A stretch of 64,000 nucleotides of DNA. Origin: Acrocarpospora phusangensis. GTDB taxonomy: Bacteria; Actinomycetota; Actinomycetes; Streptosporangiales; Streptosporangiaceae. The notes under the pieces are model-generated. The model saw nothing but the letters and a program-made list of their open reading frames with translations, searched no databases and was not told the DNA's origin. The DNA lies in NCBI RefSeq assembly GCF_016862995.1, contig NZ_BOOA01000032.1, positions 32,573 to 96,572 of the forward strand, written 5' to 3'. Below, in pieces: positions 31,841-39,896 of this stretch. Position numbers and translations under genes: made by a program. Each line of letters opens with the position of its first letter. Within the stretch, counting starts at the first letter, position 1.

Positions 31841-32488
31841 ATGAGTTACGAGGCATTGGCGGGAATCGCCCTGGTGGCACTGGCCATGGTGCTCACTCCT
31901 GGACCCAACATGGTCTATCTGGTGTCACGGTCGATCACCCAGGGCCGCCGGGCCGGCCTCGTCTCACTCACCGGCGTGGTCGTGGGCTTCCTCGCGTACC
32001 TGACGGCCACCTGCCTGGGTCTCACCGCGGTGTTCGCCCTGGTCCCGGCCGCCTACACGGCGATCAAACTGGCCGGCGCCGGCTATCTGCTCTATCTCGC
32101 CTGGAAGACCCTGCGCCCAGGCGGCCTCTCGGTCTTCGAACCCGGCGACCTGCGCCCCGATTCGACGTCCCGGCTCTTCACCATGGGCTTGGTCACCAAC
32201 CTGCTCAACCCGAAGGCGGCCGTGCTCTATCTTTCCCTGCTGCCCCAGTTCATCGAGCCGTCGGCAGGCCATGTGATGATGCAGAGCTTCATCCTGGGCA
32301 CCGTGCAGATCACCGTGAGCATGGCCGTGAACCTGCTGATCGTCTTCACCGCGGGCGCGCTCGCCACCTTCCTCGGAGCCCGCCCATCCTGGCTCCGCGC
32401 GCAGCGCTACGTCACCGGCACCGTGCTCGGCGTCTTCGCGGTCAAACTGGCGACCGACCGTTCCCGCGCAGTCGTGGCCACCCCATGA
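31841..32488 (+). CDS. LysE/RhtB-type amino acid exporter
   Basis: A 215-residue LysE-family exporter with six hydrophobic segments. The family start ALVALAMVLTPGPNMVYLVSRSITQGRRAGL (residues 9-39, TPGP motif) and NLLNPKAAVLYLSLLPQF are intact. It exports amino acids or related compounds; which one is unknown. GAAGGGGGC precedes ATG 31841. Confidence 0.92.
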   Translation: MSYEALAGIALVALAMVLTPGPNMVYLVSRSITQGRRAGLVSLTGVVVGFLAYLTATCLGLTAVFALVPAAYTAIKLAGAGYLLYLAWKTLRPGGLSVFEPGDLRPDSTSRLFTMGLVTNLLNPKAAVLYLSLLPQFIEPSAGHVMMQSFILGTVQITVSMAVNLLIVFTAGALATFLGARPSWLRAQRYVTGTVLGVFAVKLATDRSRAVVATP

Positions 32489-32599
32489 GCCCGAGTTCGG
32501 GGTTCGCTTGCGCGAGATGAGACGTGCCCCGAACATCCGAAATGCCGTGCGTCTCGACCATGTGTACTGTCAGCCGTGATCGACCCGGGAGGTCTCGCG

Positions 32600-33718
32600 A
32601 TGAAGCTGACGACGGAACAGGTGCTGTCCTGGCGAATGCGGCGGCAGTTTCTGGACCGTCCGCCCAGTGCCGAGACGACGACCATCATCAAACGACTCTG
32701 CGGCGTGCAAGCGCAGGTCGCCTCCAGCGCCCAGCACGCCGTCGCAGTCCGCCGGGGCACCCCCGACCCGACCGGCGTCGCCGACCGGCTCCACGACCGT
32801 ACGATCGTGAAAACCTCCGCGATGCGCGGCACACTGCACCTCCTGACCACGGAGGACGCCCCGGCCTACCTGTCCCTCATGGCCGCTCCCCGCACCTGGG
32901 AACGAGGCTCCTGGCAACGCGTCTACGTCACCGTCGACCAACTCGCCGCGATCACCGACGCCGCCCGCGAGGTCCTCCCGGGCAACCTCCTCACCCGCGA
33001 GGAACTCACCGCCCAGATCATCGGCAAGACCGGCGACGAGCAGATCGCCGAACACCTGCGCTCCGGCTGGGGCACGGTCCTCAAGCCGTTGGCCTGGCAG
33101 GGCTACCTCGTCTACGGCCCCTCCGACGGCAACCGCGTCACCTTCACCAGCCCCGAGACCTACCTACCCGGCTGGACCGGCCTCCCGGCCCCCGAGGAAG
33201 CGGCCAGAACCGTCATCCCCACCTACCTGGGCGCCTTCGGCCCGGCCTCGATGGCGCTGTTCGACCAGTGGCTGACCCGGGGCATGTCGAAGAAGGCCCA
33301 CCTGAAGTCCTGGTTCGCCGACCTGGAACAGTCCGGGACGCTCACCCACGTGGAAGTGGACGGCGAACCGGCGTACGCCCGGACGGAAGACCTGGACGAC
33401 CTCGCCGCCGCCACCCCGACCACCGACGTCCGCCTGCTCCCCGCCTTCGACCAGTACGTCCTGGGCCCCGGAACCGCCAACACCCAGATCATCGCCGCCA
33501 ACCGCCGCGCCGAGATCAGCAAAACCGCCGGCTGGATCTCCCCGGTGGTCCTCTCCGGCGGACGTGTCGCCGGCACCTGGACCACCGACAGCGGCACCCT
33601 CGACGTCGTCCTGTTCACGGAGGCCGGGCCGGTCTCCCGGCGGGCGATCGAGGAAGAGGCGGAACATCTGGGCGCCGTTCTCGGCACGAGCTTGCGCGTC
33701 GCCGTACAGACCGGATGA
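32600..33718 (+). CDS. Winged-helix DNA-binding protein of the AlkZ/YcaQ-like (HTH_42) family
   Basis: A 372-residue protein. The N-terminus has LCGVQAQVASSAQHAVAVR with the QxQ motif (Q-A-Q) that is catalytic in AlkZ-type DNA glycosylases. MRGTLHLLTTED and the internal domain around YLGAFGPASMALFDQW also fit, and LPAFDQYVLGP is typical of the C-terminal part. The family unhooks interstrand crosslinks or protects against alkylating natural products; some members are self-resistance proteins. ATG 32600 follows GGAGG; GTG 32576 is an alternative. No biosynthetic cluster lies nearby. Confidence 0.85.
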   Translation: MKLTTEQVLSWRMRRQFLDRPPSAETTTIIKRLCGVQAQVASSAQHAVAVRRGTPDPTGVADRLHDRTIVKTSAMRGTLHLLTTEDAPAYLSLMAAPRTWERGSWQRVYVTVDQLAAITDAAREVLPGNLLTREELTAQIIGKTGDEQIAEHLRSGWGTVLKPLAWQGYLVYGPSDGNRVTFTSPETYLPGWTGLPAPEEAARTVIPTYLGAFGPASMALFDQWLTRGMSKKAHLKSWFADLEQSGTLTHVEVDGEPAYARTEDLDDLAAATPTTDVRLLPAFDQYVLGPGTANTQIIAANRRAEISKTAGWISPVVLSGGRVAGTWTTDSGTLDVVLFTEAGPVSRRAIEEEAEHLGAVLGTSLRVAVQTG

Positions 33719-33719
33719 C

Positions 33720-35375
33720 TCAGTGCCGGTGCCGGGGCGCGTAATGCCCGGACGCCGCGTGCGCGGGATGCCCCGCACCGACCTTCACCAGCCGCTCCGG
33801 CTCCGGCTCCGGCTCCGGCGCGGGTGCCTCCGAGGGCGCATCGAGGCTGGTCCGCAGCGGCGTCGGCCGCATGAACACGGCCGCCACAATGCCTACCACC
33901 GCGATGAGCGCCGAAATGAGGAAGATGTCACCGGTGGCATCCCCGTAGGCTTCGCGCACGATCGTCTGCATCGCCGCCGGCAGCGCGTTCAGGTTGAGCG
34001 TGCTGGACCCGCCCCCCGACGCGTGAACGCCGGTCGCGGCCAGGTGCTGGGTGATGAGGTCGGTGACCCGGTTCGCCAGCACCGCCCCCAGCACCGACAC
34101 CCCGACGGTCCCCCCGAGCGACCGAAAGAACGCGATCGACGAACTGGCCGCCCCGATGTCGCGCAACGTCACCGTGTTCTGCACCGCCAGCACGAGATTC
34201 TGCATGGACATGCCCACCCCGGCCCCGACCAGCAGCATGAACCCGCTGACGAAGACCAGCGGCGTCTGATGGTCGATGGTCGCCAGCCCCGCGAACCCCG
34301 CGACCAGCACGATCGTCCCCGTCACGATGTACGGCTTGATGCGCCCCGTCCTGGTGATCAGCAGCCCTGACACGGTGGACGCCGCCATGACGCCGACCAT
34401 CATGGGGATGGTGAGCAGGCCGGCCTCGGTCGGGGTGTAGCCGCGCCCGATCTGGAAGTACTGGCCGAGGAACACCGCCCCGCCGAACATGGCCATGCCG
34501 ACGGCCAGACTGGCCACGATCGCCAGCGCCGTGGTGCGCTTCTTGACGATGGCCAGCGGCACCACCGGTTCGGCCGCCCGCGACTCCACCCACACCGCGA
34601 GCACGAGCACGACCACGGCCCCGCCGACCATGGCCGCCGTCTGCCACGACCCCCACGCGAACGACCCGCCCACGAACGACACCCAGATCAGCAGCACGCT
34701 GACTCCTGCGGCGATCAGCGCGGCGCCCAAATAATCGATCTTGACATTCTCCCGCCGTACGGTCCCGACGTGCAGGGTCTTCTGCAGCACGACCAGCGCG
34801 ATGACGGCGAACGGCACCGCCACGAAGAAGCACCACCGCCAGCCCAGCCACGACGTGTCCACGATGAGCCCGCCCAGCAGCGGACCGGCGACCGTGGCCA
34901 CGGCCATGACCCCGCCCAGGTAGCCGTTGTAGCGGCCCCGCTCCCGTGGCGGGATCATCGCCGCGATGACGACCTGCACCAGCGCCTGCAGGCCGCCGAC
35001 CCCCAGGCCCTGGAAGGCGCGGGCCGCGATGAGCTGGCTGGTGTTCTGGGCGAAGCCGCTGACCAGCGACCCGACCAAGAAGACGACGATGGCGATCTGC
35101 ACCAGCGCCTTCTTGTTGTACAGGTCGGCCAGCTTGCCCCAGATGGGCGTCGCCGCCGTCGCGGTGAGCAGGGTCGCGGTGACCACCCACGTGTACTGCC
35201 CCTGGGTGCCGTTGAGTGAGCCGATGATCCTCGGCAGGGCCGTGGACACGATGGTCGAGCTGATCAGGGCGATGAAGAGGACGAGCAGGAGGCCGCTGAG
35301 GGCTTCGAGTATCTGCCGGTGGCTCATCGGTCCGTCCGCGGACGGGGGGACTCTGGTCTTCCTGTGTGCGCTCAT
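33720..35375 (-). CDS. MFS drug exporter (DHA2, 14 TM)
   Basis: A 551-residue DHA2 exporter with 14 hydrophobic segments. Motifs seen are SSTIVSTALPRIIGSLNG, WGKLADLYNKKALVQIA (motif A) and GRYNGYLGGVMAVATVAGPLLGG (motif C). The C-terminal 50 residues are a Pro/Glu tail with PEPEPEPER, unusual for the family. ATG 35375 is taken as the start because the conserved region begins soon after; a longer frame to 35501 runs through the tetR operator. It diverges from the TetR gene that presumably represses it. It converges on the AlkZ-like gene with one base between. Confidence 0.9.
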   Translation of the reverse strand: MSAHRKTRVPPSADGPMSHRQILEALSGLLLVLFIALISSTIVSTALPRIIGSLNGTQGQYTWVVTATLLTATAATPIWGKLADLYNKKALVQIAIVVFLVGSLVSGFAQNTSQLIAARAFQGLGVGGLQALVQVVIAAMIPPRERGRYNGYLGGVMAVATVAGPLLGGLIVDTSWLGWRWCFFVAVPFAVIALVVLQKTLHVGTVRRENVKIDYLGAALIAAGVSVLLIWVSFVGGSFAWGSWQTAAMVGGAVVVLVLAVWVESRAAEPVVPLAIVKKRTTALAIVASLAVGMAMFGGAVFLGQYFQIGRGYTPTEAGLLTIPMMVGVMAASTVSGLLITRTGRIKPYIVTGTIVLVAGFAGLATIDHQTPLVFVSGFMLLVGAGVGMSMQNLVLAVQNTVTLRDIGAASSSIAFFRSLGGTVGVSVLGAVLANRVTDLITQHLAATGVHASGGGSSTLNLNALPAAMQTIVREAYGDATGDIFLISALIAVVGIVAAVFMRPTPLRTSLDAPSEAPAPEPEPEPERLVKVGAGHPAHAASGHYAPRHRH

Positions 35376-35418
35376 CCGGCGACGATCACCCTTCACGTAG
35401 TGCTGTGCGCGCACCAGT

Positions 35419-35461
35419 ATTGGGCAATTCGTTCTCATTGGGCAAGTTTTCCCATTGGGAA
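35419..35461. promoter_or_regulatory. Operator cluster between MFS and TetR genes
   Basis: ATTGGGCAA occurs twice in direct orientation (35419-35427 and 35437-35445, 18 bases apart). A perfect TTCCCA-T-TGGGAA palindrome follows at 35449-35461. The palindrome overlaps the -35 (TTGGGA, 35455-35460) of the tetR promoter, whose -10 is TACGAT (35479-35484, spacing 18). Autoregulation and repression of the exporter are the expected outcome. Confidence 0.75.
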
Positions 35462-35491
35462 CATTGCGGACTTTGCCGTACGATACGGGCT

Positions 35492-36085
35492 GTGACCACA
35501 CCGGTGGGTTTACGGGAACGCAAGAAGGAGGCGACCCGGCAGGCGCTGCACGAAGCGGCCCTCCGGCTCGCCATCGAGCGCGGGCTGGACGCGGTCACGA
35601 TCGAGGTGATCGCCGACGCCGCCACCGTGTCCCGCCGGACCTTCTCCAACTACTTCTCCAGCAAGGAGGAGGCCCTGCTCTACGGCGAACGCCGACGCGT
35701 CCACCAACTCCTGGACGCGGTACGCTCCCGCCCCCGGGACGAAACCCCGTGGCTTGCCCTCACCCGCAGCGTCGAGGACCTCCCCCTACCGGCCTCCGAC
35801 CGCGACCCCGCCTGGGCCGCCCCGGCCCGGCTCATCCGCAGCCACCCCTCCCTGCTGGCCCAACAGGTAGCCACCTACGCGGCGATGGAACGCGACCTGG
35901 AAAGCGAAATCGCCACCCGCCTCCCGGACTCCGCCACGTCCCCCATGCGAGCCCGCCTCCTGGCGGCCGCCTTCCTGGGCGCCATCCGCGTAGCCACCCA
36001 CACCTGGTTCGACCAGCCCCCCGGAACCTCCCTGACAGCCCTAATCCACGAGGCCCTAGCCGAAACCGGCGCCCGCTTCGCCTGA
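35492..36085 (+). CDS. TetR-family repressor
   Basis: A 197-residue TetR regulator. The helix-turn-helix covers residues 20-60 (IEVIADAATVSRRTFSNYFSSKEEALL). The ligand domain ends LTALIHEALAETGARFA. GTG 35492 is seven bases after the TACGAT -10, so the mRNA is probably leaderless. It diverges from the DHA2 exporter and shares the operator cluster. The final 17 codons of this gene are the template of the tandem repeats that run on to 36370. Confidence 0.9.
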   Translation: MTTPVGLRERKKEATRQALHEAALRLAIERGLDAVTIEVIADAATVSRRTFSNYFSSKEEALLYGERRRVHQLLDAVRSRPRDETPWLALTRSVEDLPLPASDRDPAWAAPARLIRSHPSLLAQQVATYAAMERDLESEIATRLPDSATSPMRARLLAAAFLGAIRVATHTWFDQPPGTSLTALIHEALAETGARFA

Positions 36086-36370
36086 CCCCCGTTTCGGCTC
36101 AGTCTGACGGTGTTCGTCCGCGAAGCATGGGCCGAGACAGGCGCCCGCTTCGCCTGGCCTTCGCTTGGCTCAGTCTGACGGCGCTCGTCCGCGAAGCATG
36201 GGCCGAGAGGGGTGACCGCTTCGCCTGGCCTTCGCTTGGCTCAGTCTGACGGCGCTCATACGCGAAGCTTTGACCGAGACCGGAGAAGGGCTGACCTCCG
36301 TTCGGCTGGTGTCACGGTGCTCGTCCCCGAAGCGCCTGCTGAGGCGGGCGAACGTTTCGCCTGGCCTTCG
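36032..36370 (+). repeat. 71-bp tandem repeat derived from the tetR 3-prime end
   Basis: Five copies start near 36032 (inside tetR), 36104, 36175, 36246 and about 36315. Each begins CTGACGGCGCTCGTCC-like and ends CGCTTCGCCTGGCC-like. The first copy encodes LTALIHEALAETGARFA, and the later ones encode variants such as LTVFVREAWAETGARFA in shifting frames, because 71 is not a multiple of three. The later copies are non-coding. The last is the most diverged and ends at the stop of the tmrB-like gene on the other strand. Confidence 0.85.
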
Positions 36371-36371
36371 C

Positions 36372-37004
36372 TCAGCTCAGCCGGATGTGTTTGATCCCCG
36401 TCCAGGCCCGGCGCGCGTACCCGCGCAGCGCGCTGTCGGTGTTCGGGGTGAGCGTCAGCCCCGCCGAAGCGGCGACATGCTCGGCGACCTGCGGAATCGT
36501 GAGACGGTCCGTCCACACGTGCTCGGCGAACTCGTCTCCGCGCAGCCGCTCCAGGCAGTGGTCAAGCTTGGCGACGGCGAAACTCTCGAAGCGCAGCGAA
36601 CCCGCCTTCCCCGCCACGAACTGCATGGCCCGGCCGAACCCGCGCTCCCGCAACCGCCGCAGCACCGTCTCCCGCTCCGCCATCAACGCGAAGTGCCGCA
36701 CATCATGCCCACCATCCCGAAGCCGCCCCACGATCTCCCGAAAGTAACCCGGCTCCACCACCGTCATCGGCGCGATAACCGGCCCCTCATGCCGGGCGAG
36801 CACCAACTCCAGCACCTCACGCACACCCTGCCGCCACGCCCGAAGATCCTGAAAGTCCCCCCGCAACGGTCGCGGCATCATCCGCTGCAGCCCGAAACCC
36901 GCATGCTCCGGATCACAGATGACACTCCCAGCCAACCTCCGCTGCAACTCATGCGCAGTCTGCGTCTTCCCCCCACCAAACGGCCCATTGATCCACAAAA
37001 GCAC
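36372..37004 (-). CDS. tmrB: TmrB-like P-loop ATPase (tunicamycin-resistance family)
   Basis: A 210-residue P-loop protein closely matching Bacillus TmrB in layout. It has WINGPFGGGKTQTAHELQRRL with the Walker A loop (residues 5-12), then CDPEHAGFGLQRMM, FQDLRAWRQG, PMTVVEPGYFREIVGRLRDGG and FALMAERETVLRRLRERG. TmrB binds ATP and confers tunicamycin resistance at the membrane. GTG 37004 is preferred over TTG 37010: TAGGGT (37011-37016) lies six bases upstream, indicating a leaderless mRNA, and the start then matches the family. The symbol is by homology only. Confidence 0.85.
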   Translation of the reverse strand: MLLWINGPFGGGKTQTAHELQRRLAGSVICDPEHAGFGLQRMMPRPLRGDFQDLRAWRQGVREVLELVLARHEGPVIAPMTVVEPGYFREIVGRLRDGGHDVRHFALMAERETVLRRLRERGFGRAMQFVAGKAGSLRFESFAVAKLDHCLERLRGDEFAEHVWTDRLTIPQVAEHVAASAGLTLTPNTDSALRGYARRAWTGIKHIRLS

Positions 37005-37016
37005 GCCCAAACCCTA

Positions 37017-37034
37017 CGAGAACCCGGGCTCTCG
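37017..37034. promoter_or_regulatory. Near-perfect palindrome at the tmrB-like promoter
   Basis: CGAGAACCCGGGCTCTCG is palindromic apart from one mismatched pair and sits directly upstream of the TAGGGT -10 element. It is in position to block the promoter, so it may be an operator. Confidence 0.5.
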
Positions 37035-37114
37035 TGCTCCGCTCAAGACAAGGACCTTCATTCCTGACGGCGACACGCCCCCGGTCCCACAGCATCTCCG
37101 AACCCTGCCAACTC

Positions 37115-37556
37115 GGCCGAGCCCTTGGCGCCGGTGCGGCGAGGGCTGTCATCTGCGTTAGCGGCGCCGGATAACGGCGCGAACCTGGCGTCTGGTCCAT
37201 GTTGGTAGGTCCCTGGAACCTGTGCTGGGCTGGCCGAGCCCTTGGCGCCGGTGCGATGAGGGCTGTCATCTGTGTTAGCGGCGGCGGATGACGGCGCGAG
37301 CCCGGCGTCTGGTCCATGTTGGTAGGTCCCTGGAACTTTTGCCGGGCTGGCCGAGCCGCTCTTGGCGCCGGTGCGATGAGGGGTGTCATCTGCGTTAGCG
37401 GCGGCGGATAACGGCGCGGGCCCGGCGTCTGGTCCATGTTGGTAGGTCCCTGGAACTTTTGCCGGGCTGGCCGAGCCGCTCTTGGCCCGGTGCGGCGAGG
37501 GGCGTCACCTGCGTGAACGGCGCCGGATAACGGCGCGAACCTGGCAGGTCCACGCT
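37115..37556. repeat. 117-120 bp tandem repeat, 3.7 copies
   Basis: Units begin at 37115, 37232, 37349 and 37469 with GGCCGAGCC(GCT)CTTGGC. Each contains GTCATCTGCGTTAGCGGC, GGATAACGGCGCG and CTGGTCCATGTTGGTAGG. Copies two and three are the most alike. The array fills the space between tmrB and the cupin gene. Because the period is a multiple of three, one minus-strand frame (36949-37437) stays open with a 39-residue repeat, but it has no supported start and I do not call it a gene. Confidence 0.85.
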
Positions 37557-37564
37557 GACAGCGC

Positions 37565-37963
37565 TTAAACCGATGGTGGCCAAGGGCCTTCTGCTGGGAT
37601 GGCCTCGTTTTCGCCGGGCCAGGGTGGCATTGTGACGCCGACGGCTTCCAGTGGCGTACGGCCGGTGTTGCGGAACTGGAAGGACGTGCCGGTTGGGATG
37701 GTGAGGGCGAGGCCGGGGCGCAGGTCGGTTTCGCGTTCGGAGCCGTCGGGCTCGCGGCGCCACATTACGCCGAGGCCACTGAGGACGTACCAGATCTCTT
37801 CGACGGTGCGGTGGCGTACCGGGCGGGACACCTGTCCGGGGCCGAGTTCGAAGTGGGCCATGCTGCCGCCGCCGGTTTCGCAGAGCAGGCGGACGTGGGA
37901 TCCGTCGGGGGCGACGGCGTCCGTTCTGACCGGGAGCAGTTTGTCGTCCATGGGCCGGGGCAT
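37565..37963 (-). CDS. Cupin-domain protein
   Basis: A 132-residue single cupin. The barrel motifs are HFELGPGQVSRPVRHRTVEEIWYVLSG (motif 1, with metal-ligand-like H and E) and FRNTGRTPLEAVGVTMPPWPG (motif 2). The function could be sugar epimerase-like or regulatory. ATG 37963 follows GGAGGAG. It is the last gene of a minus-strand group with an alpha/beta hydrolase and a GbsR-like regulator, which probably controls it. Confidence 0.85.
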   Translation of the reverse strand: MPRPMDDKLLPVRTDAVAPDGSHVRLLCETGGGSMAHFELGPGQVSRPVRHRTVEEIWYVLSGLGVMWRREPDGSERETDLRPGLALTIPTGTSFQFRNTGRTPLEAVGVTMPPWPGENEAIPAEGPWPPSV

Positions 37964-38026
37964 CCACTCTCCTCCGTACCGATCAAAGGAACAGCATGGA
38001 TGTTTTCCGGCCATATCGGTAGAGCG

Positions 38027-38794
38027 TTAGTGGTTCGATCGTTCGACGATGTTCTCGATCGCGGCGATCACGAGGTCGGCGTCCTTGACGGGGAGCTGCA
38101 CGTGGTTGCTGGGCGCGGTCGCGAAGACGGTCACGCGCTCATTGCCCGCCGTCGCCTCGGCGGTGCTGGCGCGCATCATGGTCAGTTCCTGCTCGGTGGC
38201 ACCGGAGTGCGTACCGCTGGCCACGACGAAGGCGGCCGGAACCCGCAGGGCGGCGTAGTCGAGCTCACCGTTGAAGGCGTCCATCTCGATGACGACCTCG
38301 GCGCTCTGGGCGGGCGTCATCCTGGCGGAGAGCCCGAAGACGGACATTAAGCGCATGAGCCACCCCAGCCGGCGGAACTGATTGCGCACACCCTCCTTGC
38401 CCGCGTCGTCGAACATGGAGACCGGGTAGGCGCCGTCGACGAGGACGAGCCCGCGGACCCGCTCCGGCTGCTCGCCGGCGTAACGCACCGCGAGCGTCGC
38501 CCCGTGCGACCAGCCGACCAGAACCGGCCGATCGAGACCGGCCGCGTCGATCACCCGCCCGACGTCATCGGCGGCGCTCTGGACGGAGTAGTCCGCGGAG
38601 GTGCCCGACTTGCCGCGCGCCCGCGCGTCGAACGTGACCGTGCGGTACCTCCCGCCCAGCCGCTGGAGGAGACGCTTCCAGTGCCGCTGGGTGGCGAAGC
38701 CGCCGTTCAGGAAGAGCAGCGCGGGCTCGGGCCCGGGAGTGTCGACGCCATGGAGGGTGGTGTCGCCTGCGGGGACGGTGAATTCTCGGGACAT
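38027..38794 (-). CDS. Alpha/beta hydrolase
   Basis: A 255-residue alpha/beta hydrolase. The oxyanion region is ALLFLNGGFATQRHW, the nucleophile elbow is VGWSHGATLAVRYAG, and the histidine is in SNHVQLPVKDADLV near the C-terminus. It is similar to menH/haloalkane dehalogenase-type esterases. It lies 26 bases after the GbsR-like regulator and 63 bases before the cupin on the same strand. The substrate is unknown. Confidence 0.9.
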   Translation of the reverse strand: MSREFTVPAGDTTLHGVDTPGPEPALLFLNGGFATQRHWKRLLQRLGGRYRTVTFDARARGKSGTSADYSVQSAADDVGRVIDAAGLDRPVLVGWSHGATLAVRYAGEQPERVRGLVLVDGAYPVSMFDDAGKEGVRNQFRRLGWLMRLMSVFGLSARMTPAQSAEVVIEMDAFNGELDYAALRVPAAFVVASGTHSGATEQELTMMRASTAEATAGNERVTVFATAPSNHVQLPVKDADLVIAAIENIVERSNH

Positions 38795-38820
38795 GGGAGG
38801 ACCCTTTCGTCATGGACTGA

Positions 38821-39297
38821 TCAGTGGCGAAAACCGCGGGCATCGCGTTCCGCGTGCCATTCGGCCAGCAGCACGGGCATCCGCGCGGCGAGGAACTCGT
38901 AGAACGCGGCTCCCTCTTCGAGCATCGACCGCCGCTCGGAGGAGCCGTCTTTCAGCAGTTCGAGCGCGGTACGCGCGAGCGCGGCCTGTTCCAGGTAGGT
39001 CGCACCCGCGAACCCTGTAGGGTCAAGCGCCCGCCGGTCAAGCGAGACGTAATCCACCCGCTGCCCCGCCGACCGCGACCGGCGCACCACGTTGTGCCCG
39101 GCCAGGAGCGCGACCGCCCCCGTGATCGCGCTGCGGCTCGCGAGCAGCGCCTCGCTCAGTTCCGCGATCGTCTGCGCCGGGGGCTGGCAGATCAGCAGGT
39201 ACCCAAGCAGCCGACCGGCCACGGGCGGAAAACCGTACTCCCGTGCGTAGAAGTCGGCGACACGATCCGCGAACTCGAGCTCTTCAGATGACTGCAT
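38821..39297 (-). CDS. GbsR/MarR-type regulator
   Basis: A 158-residue winged helix regulator of the GbsR-like MarR group: EFADRVADFYAREYGFPPVAGRLLGYLLICQP, then TIAELSEALLASRSAITGAV and VVRRSRSAGQRVDYVSLD. ATG 39297 follows TATATT by only five bases, so the mRNA is probably leaderless; a longer frame to 39330 would include the promoter. The large palindrome at 39320-39347 covers the -35. It heads the operon with the hydrolase and cupin genes. Confidence 0.88.
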   Translation of the reverse strand: MQSSEELEFADRVADFYAREYGFPPVAGRLLGYLLICQPPAQTIAELSEALLASRSAITGAVALLAGHNVVRRSRSAGQRVDYVSLDRRALDPTGFAGATYLEQAALARTALELLKDGSSERRSMLEEGAAFYEFLAARMPVLLAEWHAERDARGFRH

Positions 39298-39302
39298 ACC
39301 CC

Positions 39303-39347
39303 AATATAACCACAAAAACTGAGATGACACAAATAAGTGTCATCTCA
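39303..39347 (-). promoter_or_regulatory. Promoter and 28-nt palindromic operator of the GbsR-like gene
   Basis: TGAGATGACAC (39320-39330) and GTGTCATCTCA (39337-39347) form an 11-bp perfect inverted repeat around AAATAA. On the minus strand, TTGTGT (39327-39332) and TATATT (39303-39308) are 18 bases apart, so the palindrome overlaps the -35. This is a textbook autorepression layout. Confidence 0.85.
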
Positions 39348-39392
39348 ACCAAGACCGCCAATCTGGCGTAGCTGCGAACGCGCCCGCAGTTC

Positions 39393-39488
39393 GGAGTCGA
39401 GGTCGGGTCAGGTGATGAGGAGCCGTGGCCACCGCCACCGCGCTGATGGTGCGCAACAGCGGAGTCGAGGCCGGGTCAGGTGATGAGG
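39393..39488. repeat. 28-bp direct repeat pair
   Basis: GGAGTCGAGGTCGGGTCAGG plus TGATGAGG at 39393-39420 recurs with one change at 39461-39488. The pair lies in the space between the GbsR promoter and the next minus-strand gene, which is otherwise without recognised features. Confidence 0.7.
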
Positions 39489-39525
39489 GCCCTTGCGGTG
39501 AGCGCCCAGCTCTCCTCGCGAACGC

Positions 39526-39822
39526 CTACTGATCCGCTGAGCTCAACCGCCGCAGCACCTCCGGTCGCGCCCCCGCGAAACCCACCGGCTCCAGCAGGAG
39601 GAACGACGACCCCACCTGACCGATGTGGATGCACTCACGCTCTTCCATCAGATCGATCGGCCGCTTCTCCAGATCCGCCGCACTCCGCCCCAGCCGCCCG
39701 GCGATGTCGGCGACGCCAAGCGGCTCCCCCACCGGCTGAATCGCCGTCAGGAAGATGCTCTGCGAAAGCTCCGGCACGTCTCGCAGCAGCTCACGGTAGT
39801 GGCGCAGGACCTCGGACCCCAT
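39526..39822 (-). CDS. Small winged-helix-like protein
   Basis: A 98-residue protein resembling a minimal winged helix: VLRHYRELLRDVPELSQSIFLTAIQ, then GVADIAGRLGRSAADLEKRPIDLMEERECIHIG, and a beta-hairpin FLLLEPVGFAGA. Such proteins are usually transcription regulators. ATG 39822 is preferred, since CATACT lies seven bases upstream and no ribosome site is evident; ATG 39852 is an alternative. The family is not recognised with certainty. Confidence 0.6.
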   Translation of the reverse strand: MGSEVLRHYRELLRDVPELSQSIFLTAIQPVGEPLGVADIAGRLGRSAADLEKRPIDLMEERECIHIGQVGSSFLLLEPVGFAGARPEVLRRLSSADQ

Positions 39823-39896
39823 GCCCGGCAGTATGCCGCCCCACACCGACATTCGATCTTGCGTGCGTCCCTGCCGCAGAACAGCCGTACTCGCGA

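Noticed and set aside
36949..37437. Minus-strand frame with 39-residue repeats
   Set aside because: Openness follows from the repeat period being a multiple of three; there is no start with a ribosome site and it overlaps the tmrB promoter.
37115..37556. CRISPR array
   Set aside because: Units are continuous long tandem repeats without unique spacers, and no cas genes are present. The same applies to the arrays at 12921 and 36032.
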